Assembly (NCBI GenBank): GCA_013298595.1
Contig: JAAFIG010000001.1
Location: 62,001-126,000, forward strand
Source of the DNA: Deinococcales bacterium
GTDB lineage: Bacteria > Deinococcota > Deinococci > Deinococcales > JAAFIG01
DNA length: 64,000 nt
Direction of reading: 5' to 3'
Below are positions 27,302 through 35,509 of the stretch, in pieces (positions within the stretch are counted from its first letter, which is position 1; every line of letters begins with the position of its first letter). The notes beneath the pieces were generated by a model that made no database searches, was not told the origin of the DNA, and saw only the letters and a list, made by a program, of their open reading frames with translations. Position numbers and translations under genes: made by a program.

Positions 27302-27621
27302 CGAATGGCGTACTCGGTGTATTGGCGTTCAATTTCAGGAAACCATGCCAATACAATACGGTCTTTACTAATTCCATGTTCCTCAAGATCAGCCACAATG
27401 CCTTCTTCTAAACCATCCCGATGAATCCAAAATTTATTCTCACGAATTTCAATGTCCACAACAATGTTGTGGATTCTTTTGTCGCCATCCCAGCCAATGG
27501 TGAGCAGCAAAAATCTTTGGCGTTCTCGATCAAAAATTGTTTGACCTTGTAGGGTGCCGTGGGCATACGGAATACTGGCGTATTGATTAAGTAAATTCTC
27601 AACAACAGCAATTTCTGTCAT
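27298..27621 (-). CDS. xisI: XisI family protein
   Basis: The ~107-residue protein has the XisI core: VENLLNQYASIPYAHGTLQGQTIFDRERQRFLLLTIGWDGDKRIHNIVVDIEIRENKFWIHRDGLEEGIVADLEEHGISKDRIVLAWFP. In Nostoc, XisI and XisH are needed for excision of the fdxN element. Homologs are common in cyanobacteria, where they lie in pairs. I start at ATG 27621, which overlaps the xisH stop by four bases; a start six codons upstream is possible. No recombinase lies nearby. Confidence 0.88.
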   Translation of the reverse strand: MTEIAVVENLLNQYASIPYAHGTLQGQTIFDRERQRFLLLTIGWDGDKRIHNIVVDIEIRENKFWIHRDGLEEGIVADLEEHGISKDRIVLAWFPEIERQYTEYAIR

Positions 27622-28040
27622 GGTCGATTCGGAATCCATTTGGTCACCTCATGTTCTTGTACATCAAAGCCAAGTACCCTAAGACTGTGGTCTTCGAGTA
27701 GTAATTCTCCAAAACTATCCTCAAACAAATTAATCAGTATTGTGTTAGGAACGGCTAAGAATAGCATTCTATTAGCATCTTTGCGTTGCAAAATTTTTTG
27801 ATACAAAACATATTGCCCAATTGCCCGCTCGAGTTCTGTAATTTCTGAACGAGCTGTAAAACTTTTGACTTCTACTGCGATTCGGGCATTACCTTGTTCA
27901 GCAGCAATCATTTCTGCGCCAAGATCAATAAAAACATCTCTACCACGCCATGCCATATGGTACGGGTCGTGTGTAATACGCCAACCATCTTTCTCGAGGG
28001 CAGTCCGAACTATTTGGTGGTGTAAATCCTTGGCTGGCAT
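27618..28040 (-). CDS. xisH: XisH family protein, PD-(D/E)XK nuclease-like
   Basis: The ~140-residue protein begins MPAKDLHHQIVRTALEKDGW, a nearly universal XisH opening. It carries nuclease-like residues DVFIDLGAE and IAVEVKSF (Asp…Glu-x-Lys). The frame is open another 31 codons upstream, but ATG 28040 has TACGAT six bases upstream plus a -35 TTGCAA with a 17-base spacer, and the XisH-specific sequence starts there. It is the first gene of the xisH-xisI-TRIC operon and is divergent from relA. Confidence 0.9.
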   Translation of the reverse strand: MPAKDLHHQIVRTALEKDGWRITHDPYHMAWRGRDVFIDLGAEMIAAEQGNARIAVEVKSFTARSEITELERAIGQYVLYQKILQRKDANRMLFLAVPNTILINLFEDSFGELLLEDHSLRVLGFDVQEHEVTKWIPNRP

Positions 28041-28046
28041 ATCACT

Positions 28047-28075
28047 ATCGTAACGACATAGCCAAATCCTTGCAA
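28047..28075 (-). promoter_or_regulatory. xisH promoter, leaderless
   Basis: -35 TTGCAA (28070-28075), a 17-base spacer and -10 TACGAT (complement of 28047-28052). The ATG begins six bases after the -10. The relA promoter (TAAACT nine bases before ATG 28098) lies back to back in the same 57-base spacer. Confidence 0.72.
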
Positions 28076-28097
28076 CTCGCGTTAAACTACCCAAACC

Positions 28098-30428
28098 ATG
28101 ACGGCACTCGAGTCGGCTGTACCTACTTGGCAAACCTTTGGTGGTGATGCTTTGTTGTTACTGCATGGCTACCCAGAGTTAGCTAAGCGGCTCGAGCATA
28201 TCTCGGTGGGTGCTCGAGAGCGGGTGGAAAAAGCTTTTCGTTTTGCGGCTTTTGCCCATGATGGGCAGTTACGTAAAAGCGGTGAGCCGTATATCACGCA
28301 CCCTGTGGCTGTAGCTGTGATTCTGGCAGATTTGCGTTTGGATGCCAGTGCCATTCAAGCTGGGTTATTGCACGACACTGTCGAAGATACCCATGTTTCA
28401 CTCGAGGATGTCGAAAGCGAATTTGGTGTAACAGTACGACGGATTGTTGAAGGTGAAACCAAGGTTTCTAAATTATCTAAGCAAGCTAAAGATGGTATCG
28501 AAGACGAACAAGCCGAGAATTTACGGCAGTTACTGGTGCAAATGACCAAAGACATTCGCATCATTATTGTCAAATTAGCGGATCGTTTACATAACATGCG
28601 AACCCTTGCCAGTATGAAACCCGAAAAGCAAGTGCGAATTGCCACCGAAACCATCGAGATTTACGCACCATTAGCCCATCGGTTGGGAATTGGTAGTTTA
28701 AAATGGGAACTCGAGGATTTAAGTTTTTTGTACCTCAACCCAACTGGCTATGCCGAAGTTGCCCAAGCCATTCGGCAACAACAAGCCGAACGCGATGCCA
28801 CCGTGCAACATGCGATTGCCGATTTGCGTGAAGTGCTCGAGAATGATCGTGAGTTAAATCGGTGGTTGGTACGTTTTGAAATTACGGGTCGCAGCAAGCA
28901 TTTATATAGTATCTGGGAAAAAATGCAGCGCGATACCAAAAGTTTAGAACAAATTTTTGATTTACTTGCCATTCGGGTTGTGCTCGAGCCACGAGCTGTT
29001 TCTGATGCCGAGTTATCTGGTGGCGATGGTTCAACTCGAGAAGCACTGGCTTTACAACGCGAAAAACGGGTTTGTTATCACACGCTTGGCGTGGCACATA
29101 GTTTGTATACGCCAATTCCTGGGCGTTTTAAGGATTACATTGCAGTGCCTAAACCCAATGGTTACCAAAGTTTGCACAGCACAGTCATTTCGCTCGAGGG
29201 GCAACCTATTGAAGTGCAAATTCGTACCACTCGGATGCACAGCATTGCGGAGTATGGCGTGGCAGCGCACTGGTTGTACAAACAAGGAATCGAAGATGGT
29301 AGTGGTTTTGAAACCCGAAGTGCTGGTTTAGATGAATTACGCCAAGGGATGAATTGGCTCGAGAATTTAGAAGCTTTATCGAGTGAAATTAAAGATGCTG
29401 GCGATTTTGTGGATGCGGTGCAACAAGATTTATTGTCCACTCGTATTTTTGTTTTTACACCTAAAGGAAAAAGTATTTCTTTGCCTTTAGGTGCAACCCC
29501 AATTGATATGGCGTACCATATTCACACCAATATTGGACATCATGCAATTGGCGCTAAAGTTAATGGAAGTATTGTGCCATTATCGTATAAGCTCGACAAT
29601 GGCGAGCGTGTCGAAATCATTGTCAATCGCAATTCACCAGGTCCAAGCCGCGACTGGATGGATTTTGCTGCAACCCGCAGTGCTAAAAGTAAAATCCGCC
29701 AATTCTTCCGTGTGCAAGAACGCAGCGAAGCCCTACAACACGGTCACGAAAGCTTAGATCGGTACCTGAAAAAACGCGGATTACCTGCTCGTAAACTGAT
29801 GCGAACCAAAAATCTCGAGGATATCACCGAAAAACTGATGGGCAGCCGCAACCCAGACGACCTTTACATGGCACTGAACAGCGGACGTTTCACGCCGCAA
29901 CAAGTGGCCCGAGCACTTGTCCCAGACCTTGAACCAAGCCAACCTTTGCCGCAGCCACAAGAAAAACCACCACCCAGCACCAATGGCGTATTCCTCGAGA
30001 ATGGGCTTCAAGCCCCTGTAAAATTCGCCCAATGCTGCAAACCCATTCGTGGTGACAGCATCATTGGTTATATCACCAGAGGGCGTGGTGTGACGATTCA
30101 TCGCCATGATTGCAGCAACAGCAAACGCTTGCGGCTCGAGGAAAGTGACCGCATGGTCAGTGCTGGTTGGGATGTGACCAGTCTATCCAGCAACATTGTG
30201 GATATCGAAGTGATTGCCCAAGACCGCATTGGTTTACTTAAAGATGTACTCGATGTGCTTGAACGCTTACGAAAAAGTGCTCTCAAAGTCGAAGCCAATG
30301 TTAACAACGGCGAGGCACGTATTGGTTTGCGCTTTGAAGTTCGGCATCAAGGCGAATATGATGTCGCTAAAACCGCCTTACTCGAGATTCAAAATGTTAA
30401 AGAAATTGTGCGAGTTGGACAAAAATAA
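28098..30428 (+). CDS. Bifunctional (p)ppGpp synthetase/hydrolase, RelA/SpoT family
   Basis: The 776-residue protein contains an HD hydrolase domain (LLHDTVEDT, ~40-190), the RelA/SpoT synthetase domain (KPNGYQSLHSTVIS, RMHSIAEYGVAAHWLYK), TGS (~425-490), a zinc-finger-like segment (FAQCCKPIRGDSIIGY … HRHDCSN) and a C-terminal ACT domain. The intact HD motif predicts hydrolysis as well as synthesis of (p)ppGpp, so it is a Rel-type stringent-response enzyme. The -10 TAAACT is nine bases from ATG, which suggests a very short leader or none. Its stop directly abuts the tmk stop on the other strand. Confidence 0.95.
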   Translation: MTALESAVPTWQTFGGDALLLLHGYPELAKRLEHISVGARERVEKAFRFAAFAHDGQLRKSGEPYITHPVAVAVILADLRLDASAIQAGLLHDTVEDTHVSLEDVESEFGVTVRRIVEGETKVSKLSKQAKDGIEDEQAENLRQLLVQMTKDIRIIIVKLADRLHNMRTLASMKPEKQVRIATETIEIYAPLAHRLGIGSLKWELEDLSFLYLNPTGYAEVAQAIRQQQAERDATVQHAIADLREVLENDRELNRWLVRFEITGRSKHLYSIWEKMQRDTKSLEQIFDLLAIRVVLEPRAVSDAELSGGDGSTREALALQREKRVCYHTLGVAHSLYTPIPGRFKDYIAVPKPNGYQSLHSTVISLEGQPIEVQIRTTRMHSIAEYGVAAHWLYKQGIEDGSGFETRSAGLDELRQGMNWLENLEALSSEIKDAGDFVDAVQQDLLSTRIFVFTPKGKSISLPLGATPIDMAYHIHTNIGHHAIGAKVNGSIVPLSYKLDNGERVEIIVNRNSPGPSRDWMDFAATRSAKSKIRQFFRVQERSEALQHGHESLDRYLKKRGLPARKLMRTKNLEDITEKLMGSRNPDDLYMALNSGRFTPQQVARALVPDLEPSQPLPQPQEKPPPSTNGVFLENGLQAPVKFAQCCKPIRGDSIIGYITRGRGVTIHRHDCSNSKRLRLEESDRMVSAGWDVTSLSSNIVDIEVIAQDRIGLLKDVLDVLERLRKSALKVEANVNNGEARIGLRFEVRHQGEYDVAKTALLEIQNVKEIVRVGQK

Positions 30429-31058
30429 TCAGGTTGCCATTGCACTTAACGAACCCGTGACTGCTGATAAAATATGTTCATGAATCACTTGTGGGTCTTG
30501 GGTGGCATCCACCACTAAAAAACGCTCAGGTTCAAATTGGGCTAACTCGAGAAACCCTGCTCGGACTTTTTGATGAAATGCCAAATCGGCTTGTTCTAAA
30601 CGATCAGGCGCACCTACTCTGGCAGCTCGTTGCAAACCAAGTTTTGGCTCGAGGTCAAGCAAAATCGTCACATGCGGACGCAAACCACCCGTAGCTTCCC
30701 ATGTCACTTCTCGTAAAAACTCGAGATTCAAACCACGCCCATACCCTTGGTAGGCTAAACTTGAATCAAAAAAACGATCACAAATCACCACTCGGTTGCC
30801 TGCAATTGCAGGCACAATCACATCCTTAGTCAGTTGTGCTCGAGAAGCACTAAATAATAAAAACTCGGGTAAAGCAGCAATCTCCAGATCGGGATTGAGC
30901 AATGCACCTCTGACCACATCGCCCAGTGGTGTACCACCTGGTTCTCGAGTTAACTCGACAGCATAGCCAGCTCGTTCAAGGGCAGCTTGTAAGAGTTTTG
31001 TTTGTGTGCTTTTTCCCGCACCTTCAGGACCTTCAAACGTGATAAACACACCAGGCAT
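30429..31058 (-). CDS. tmk: Thymidylate kinase
   Basis: The 209-residue protein has P-loop FEGPEGAGKST, TREPGGTPLGD, and DRFFDSSLAYQGYGRGL with the DR motif and lid region. It converts dTMP to dTDP. The length is typical. TACATT lies seven bases before ATG (leaderless). The gene is convergent with relA with no bases between the stop codons and no visible terminator. Confidence 0.95.
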   Translation of the reverse strand: MPGVFITFEGPEGAGKSTQTKLLQAALERAGYAVELTREPGGTPLGDVVRGALLNPDLEIAALPEFLLFSASRAQLTKDVIVPAIAGNRVVICDRFFDSSLAYQGYGRGLNLEFLREVTWEATGGLRPHVTILLDLEPKLGLQRAARVGAPDRLEQADLAFHQKVRAGFLELAQFEPERFLVVDATQDPQVIHEHILSAVTGSLSAMAT

Positions 31059-31122
31059 ATGGGGGAATGTAACATTTTTGGCTTCGAGCTGAAAGGAGGA
31101 AAGGCGGGATTCGCCCTTTTAA

Positions 31123-32049
31123 CTATTTCATAGACCAGATTCGGGCAACTCCGTCTCGGCTGGCACTAGCAAGTTTGCTGCTGTCTGGCGAAAATTGTAG
31201 GGATTTGATATAGCTGATATGACCTGAAAGGGTTTGTTGTTTTTCTTGTCCTTTGGCATCCCAGATATCAATGGTGCCGTTGTCGTTACCAACAGCTAAG
31301 GTTTTTCCGTCTGGGCTAAAGGCAACACTCCACGTGATGCGATTAGCACCAACTTCAGTAATTTCTTGCCCGTTAATACGATTCCAGATTTTGACTCCTT
31401 CTTGTGAGGCAGTTGCAAAACGAGTGCCATCTGGAGAAAGTGCCAGATTGTACATCCAACCTTTGATTTCGATAGTACGGGTATTTGTGCCACTAACAGC
31501 ATTCCAAAAACGCACGGTGCCATCTCGAGAAGCAGTGACAACTTGGTTTTGGACAACAAAAACACTGGTTAACCAACTCGAGTGACCAATCAGGGTTTGC
31601 ACTAATTTACCAGTTTGGGTATCCCAAACTTTTGCAGTTTTATCATCGCTGGCAGTGACCAATCTCGAGCCGTCTTCGTTAAAAGCCAGTGCTCGAATCC
31701 ATGCACTATGGGCACTCCAGACTCGCAGTAATTTTTTATTTGGCACATCCCATAAGGCAACTCGCCCTTCGGAATCAGATGTTGCAGCCATGCCATTGGC
31801 GCTTAAAATAGCATCTAAAACCCAACCCGTATGCCCTGTTAATTTCATTTCGACTTCGCCTGTCACAGCATTCCAAACTCGAGCTGTACTGTCATCGCTT
31901 GAGGTGACAATGGTTGTGCCACTTGGCGAAAAGGCTACAGAATTCACACCTTTTTGATGATGATCCAGTAACAAAGGCTCGAGTTGGGCTACAGCCACAC
32001 CGACAAGAACAAGTCCAATCACACTAGCACTACGAAAAACATTCAACAT
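31123..32049 (-). CDS. Exported WD40-repeat protein, seven blades
   Basis: The 308-residue protein has a signal peptide-like N terminus (VIGLVLVGVAVAQ) followed by seven WD40 repeats. They end in VWNA, LWDV, VWDT, FWNA, IWNR, IWDA and IWSM, each with the GH or GD/'SPDGT' elements of the family. Seven blades make a closed propeller with no extra domain, so it is most likely a protein-interaction module outside the cytoplasm. TACGAT lies six bases before ATG (leaderless). Confidence 0.85.
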   Translation of the reverse strand: MLNVFRSASVIGLVLVGVAVAQLEPLLLDHHQKGVNSVAFSPSGTTIVTSSDDSTARVWNAVTGEVEMKLTGHTGWVLDAILSANGMAATSDSEGRVALWDVPNKKLLRVWSAHSAWIRALAFNEDGSRLVTASDDKTAKVWDTQTGKLVQTLIGHSSWLTSVFVVQNQVVTASRDGTVRFWNAVSGTNTRTIEIKGWMYNLALSPDGTRFATASQEGVKIWNRINGQEITEVGANRITWSVAFSPDGKTLAVGNDNGTIDIWDAKGQEKQQTLSGHISYIKSLQFSPDSSKLASASRDGVARIWSMK

Positions 32050-32072
32050 ATTTGTATCGTAGCAAAGAAATT

Positions 32073-32483
32073 TTAGCGGCTTTGGTCAAAACGCTCCATG
32101 AATTTTTCTGGTGCTGCTAAAGCCGTAAAACCATACTGCGCGTACAAGCCATGTGCATCTCGAGTAGCAAGCATAAAACGGCGAATTCCTTGGAGTTCAG
32201 GATGCTCAAGAATTGCCTTCATCAAAGCCTTACCAACACCTCGACCTTGGTATAGCTCGAGCACAACCACATCGCAAAGGTAGGCAAAAACTGCGTAATC
32301 GGTGACAACTCTAGCAAAACCAATCAATTGCGTACCGTTATAAGCACCAAAATTGAGAGAATGTGCCAAGCTTTTAAGAATTGTGGCTCGAGAACGTTGG
32401 TTTGCCCAGTATGAATCCTCGAGCATCCGAAAAATCGTATCAGTATCGAGTAAATTATTATCGGTTGAAATGATAAAATTCAT
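32073..32483 (-). CDS. GNAT-family N-acetyltransferase
   Basis: The 136-residue protein has a GNAT fold with the acetyl-CoA loop motif VVLELYQGRGVGKALMKAILEH (Q/R-x-x-G-x-G/A), preceded by GFARVVTDYAVFAYLCDV and followed by RRFMLATRDAHGLYAQYGF. The substrate is unknown. Its ATG overlaps the decarboxylase stop by four bases (ATGA), so the two are co-translated in the LysE-decarboxylase-GNAT operon. Confidence 0.88.
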   Translation of the reverse strand: MNFIISTDNNLLDTDTIFRMLEDSYWANQRSRATILKSLAHSLNFGAYNGTQLIGFARVVTDYAVFAYLCDVVVLELYQGRGVGKALMKAILEHPELQGIRRFMLATRDAHGLYAQYGFTALAAPEKFMERFDQSR

Positions 32484-33859
32484 ACGACCTCATTGAGCGC
32501 GTTTTGCATAGCTTGCCAAATACGTTCAAGATCGGCAAAAGTGGTACGCCAGTTGCTAAAAGCAGCCCGAATACCTGCTTGACCATGTAATGCCGTTGGC
32601 GTTAAAAACACTTCACCACTAGCACGCAAAGACTCGAGGAAAGCAGCATTTGCACCACTTGTTACTGCAAAGCACACCACATTCATCCGAACATCGGCAA
32701 GTAAAGTAAAGTGTGGTTCGAGTTTAATTTTTTCGGCAAATGCCAAAGCCAAATCGCAGCAGCGTTCAACAATTTCTTGATAACCTGCTTTGCCATATGC
32801 CTGCAATGTAAACCAAGCAGGTAATGCCCGCAAACGCCTCGAGTTTTCTGGGGTCAAATGCACAAAATCAGGAGTACTACTTGGCATGCCAAGGTACACA
32901 GCACTATTTTGAAAAACCTCGAGACGCAAATTGGCATGACGCGAAAAACTCATGGCAGCGTCATAAGGCACGTTCAACCACTTATGGGCATCTATACAAA
33001 TACTATCAGCAGCTTCTAAACCCTGCACTAAACTCGAGAACCGTGGCGATAAAGCCGCAAAACCACCAAACGCAGCATCCACATGTAACCAAAACGAATA
33101 ACGTTTTTTTAACTCGAGGATCGCAACAATATCATCAAAATCCACAGTGTTAACCGTGCCTGCATTGACCACAACGATACAAGGCGTAGCCTGTTTTGCT
33201 AAGGCTTGCTCGAGGGCTGCCACATCTATAGCTTCACGATTTGGCAGTAATGCTACTGTCTCGAGGCAATTACGCCCCATACCCAACATAGATAAAGCCT
33301 TAAAAGTACTCGAGTGAGCAGCACCTGAAAAAACTTTTATTGCTGGTAAACCACATAAACCATGTTGTGCCACACTGCGCCCAGATTGATTAGCAACCCA
33401 TTCTCGAGCCATTGCCAAACCCACAAAATTAGACATGGTTGCACCACTAACAAAAACACCATCAAAATCCGTAGGTAAACCAAAAAATTGGCGTAACATG
33501 CCAATACACTCACGCTCGAGATCGGGGGCACTAGAATCTAAACCCGACGTTGGATTCTGATCAAATGTACTGGTTAACCAATCTGCGGCTAAAGCTGCAG
33601 GAGTCGAGCCACCTGTCACAAAACCCAAATACCTCGAGCCTGCACTGCCACTAAAGCCAGATGCAAAACGCTCGAGAAAAACAGTTAAAGCCTGTTCAAA
33701 ACCCATACCCTGTACAGATACATCTGCAAAATTGGTCACAGCAGGAGGCACTGCCACCGCTCGAGTCTCCAAATTTTGCAACACGTCCACAGCAACCACT
33801 CGAGTTCGCTCGAGAATAGCCGCAAAGTTTTCTGAATCATGTTCTAACCAAGTATTCAT
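32480..33859 (-). CDS. PLP-dependent amino acid decarboxylase (group II)
   Basis: The ~459-residue protein has the fold-type I group II decarboxylase pattern: VFVSGATMSNFVGLAMAREW, HSSTFKALSMLGMG, WLHVDAAFGGFAALSP, and the PLP lysine in SICIDAHKWLNVPYD. The family includes aromatic-L-amino-acid, glutamate and diaminobutyrate decarboxylases. The exact substrate cannot be fixed. ATG 33859 is preceded by GAGAGG; a longer start at 33886 would overlap the LysE gene. It is the middle gene of an operon with a LysE exporter and a GNAT enzyme. Confidence 0.85.
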   Translation of the reverse strand: MNTWLEHDSENFAAILERTRVVAVDVLQNLETRAVAVPPAVTNFADVSVQGMGFEQALTVFLERFASGFSGSAGSRYLGFVTGGSTPAALAADWLTSTFDQNPTSGLDSSAPDLERECIGMLRQFFGLPTDFDGVFVSGATMSNFVGLAMAREWVANQSGRSVAQHGLCGLPAIKVFSGAAHSSTFKALSMLGMGRNCLETVALLPNREAIDVAALEQALAKQATPCIVVVNAGTVNTVDFDDIVAILELKKRYSFWLHVDAAFGGFAALSPRFSSLVQGLEAADSICIDAHKWLNVPYDAAMSFSRHANLRLEVFQNSAVYLGMPSSTPDFVHLTPENSRRLRALPAWFTLQAYGKAGYQEIVERCCDLALAFAEKIKLEPHFTLLADVRMNVVCFAVTSGANAAFLESLRASGEVFLTPTALHGQAGIRAAFSNWRTTFADLERIWQAMQNALNEVV

Positions 33860-33875
33860 TGCTATGACCTCTCTT

Positions 33876-34499
33876 TCACTTTTCAAGAAATAACAAGCGC
33901 ACCGCTAAAATTATCATCACCACAGCCAGAAACTGACTTTGCAACCTCGCCACTCGAGGATTGTTATTTAAAAACTGCCCAATCTGCCCACTGAACATTC
34001 CTAAAGCCGAATGAAAACATGCCGAAATAGCCGTTAACACCAAACCCAAAATCAGCAATTGCCAACCCACGCTGCCTCGAGCAGCACTGGCAAATTGCGG
34101 TAAGAACAACATAAAAAACAGCAACGCCTTAGGGTTTAATAAACTATTCAACGCTGCTCGAGCAAAAATCTGTGAAACAGGTACTGTCGAACGTTGTAAG
34201 AATTTTGCTGAACCACCCGAAACCCAAGATTGCCAAGCCAACCACAACAAATACAAAGCCCCTGCAAACCGCAAAATATCAAATGAACCCGACCAAGCCG
34301 CAATCAAAGCTGTTACCCCTGTAGCAGTTAAAACTGTTAAAACCAAATCCGCCACAACAATACCAAGCCCTGCTGCTACACCACCTCTCGAGCCATGAAC
34401 AATACCGTGAGACAAAACAAAGAACATATTAGGACCAGGCGAAAGAAACAACAGCAAAACCGAACCAATAAATGCAAACAGGGTTGTTAAGTCAATCAT
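33876..34499 (-). CDS. LysE/RhtB-family amino acid exporter
   Basis: The 207-residue protein has six membrane segments and the family signature LSPGPNMFFVLSHGIVHGSRGGVAAGLGI near the N terminus. LysE-type proteins export basic amino acids, homoserine or threonine. Located directly upstream of a decarboxylase with a 16-base gap, it could export the decarboxylase substrate or product. AAGG close to ATG suggests ribosome binding, or TAAGGT acts as a -10; this is unclear. Confidence 0.86.
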   Translation of the reverse strand: MIDLTTLFAFIGSVLLLFLSPGPNMFFVLSHGIVHGSRGGVAAGLGIVVADLVLTVLTATGVTALIAAWSGSFDILRFAGALYLLWLAWQSWVSGGSAKFLQRSTVPVSQIFARAALNSLLNPKALLFFMLFLPQFASAARGSVGWQLLILGLVLTAISACFHSALGMFSGQIGQFLNNNPRVARLQSQFLAVVMIILAVRLLFLEK

Positions 34500-34562
34500 A
34501 GAGACCTTAAAGCGGAAGCAGGAGAAAAGACGAAGGCAACGTTAAGCACACCGAGGTAGCAG

Positions 34563-35474
34563 CTATTTTGCTACTCGAGTAAATCTGGCTAGTATTGCGA
34601 CCAGTACCATAAAACCTCCTGCAAGCATGGTGATTGGGTCTACGTATTCGTGCAGAATCAGGGCAGACCAAAGCAGTGTTAATGGCGTTTGAATCAGTTG
34701 GATTTGTCCTGTTTTAGCAATACTACCAAGGGCAAGTCCTTTATACCAAGCAAAAAACCCAAGAAACATACTAAATACACTAACGTAGATAAATCCAAGC
34801 CATGCCATCGGAGTTGGATTGAAAGCATGACTCGAGAAAGCAAACGGAAAAATAATAATCAGCAGTGGCAAGGCAAAAACCAGTGCCCAACTAATGACTC
34901 GCCAGCCTTCAATTTCTCGAGCTAGTTTGCCGCCTTCGGCATAGCCAATTGCACCTAGACTGACCGCTGCAAGCATTAATAAATCCCCTGCTTGTAAATT
35001 GCCTGCACCCCTGGTGATACCGTATAAAATTGCGGCAATAACACCTATAGCGCAGACAATCCAGAATGTCCAATGTGGACGTTCCTTGGCAAAAATAACA
35101 GCTGCAACAGCGCTAGCAGCTGGGAGTAAACCGTTGATGACGCTGCCGTGGCTCGAGTCTACAAATTGTAGAGCAATGCTGGAAAGTACTGGAAAACCAA
35201 AGATCACACCTAGGGCAACAAGGGCTAGGCTGCGCCAATGTTTGCGATCTGGGAGGTGTTCACGTCTGAAAAAAAGCAGTAACCCTGCCAAACTGGCTGC
35301 GATAATAGCTCGTCCGATACCAACTGTAAAACCACCAAACGCTGGAGCAGCAATTCGGGTAAAGGGCAAAGTCAGGGAAAACATCAGTACGCCAAGAAAC
35401 GCCCACAGGACTGCTTGTGTCTCGAGTGGTAGCGTTATTGATTTTTCTACAGTAGCGTTACTGGTATTCTTCAT
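34563..35474 (-). CDS. EamA/DMT-superfamily transporter
   Basis: The ~303-residue protein has ten predicted membrane helices in two EamA repeats (FTRIAAPAFGGFTVGIGRAIIA; IQLIQTPLTLLWSALILHEYVDPITMLAGGFMVLVAI). It exports a small metabolite of unknown identity. I chose ATG 35474 because TACGAT lies five bases upstream and a -35 TTGCAG is 18 bases beyond it. The frame extends 30 basic residues further into the divergent regulator's 5' end, which is implausible. It is probably controlled by that divergent MocR-type regulator. Confidence 0.85.
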   Translation of the reverse strand: MKNTSNATVEKSITLPLETQAVLWAFLGVLMFSLTLPFTRIAAPAFGGFTVGIGRAIIAASLAGLLLFFRREHLPDRKHWRSLALVALGVIFGFPVLSSIALQFVDSSHGSVINGLLPAASAVAAVIFAKERPHWTFWIVCAIGVIAAILYGITRGAGNLQAGDLLMLAAVSLGAIGYAEGGKLAREIEGWRVISWALVFALPLLIIIFPFAFSSHAFNPTPMAWLGFIYVSVFSMFLGFFAWYKGLALGSIAKTGQIQLIQTPLTLLWSALILHEYVDPITMLAGGFMVLVAILARFTRVAK

Positions 35475-35475
35475 G

Positions 35476-35509
35476 TAGTATCGTAACACTATGCCTAGCC
35501 TGACTGCAA
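35476..35509. promoter_or_regulatory. Overlapping divergent promoters of EamA and MocR genes
   Basis: The minus-strand promoter has -35 TTGCAG (35504-35509) inside the MocR coding sequence, an 18-base spacer and -10 TACGAT (35480-35485). The plus-strand -10 TAGTAT (35476-35481) overlaps it by two bases, nine bases before the MocR ATG. Only 16 bases separate the two start codons, and both mRNAs would be leaderless or nearly so. Confidence 0.7.

Noticed and set aside
27298-28040. xisHI as evidence of an excisable element here
   Set aside because: No recombinase, no flanking repeats and no interrupted gene is visible; most xisHI pairs are not linked to excision.
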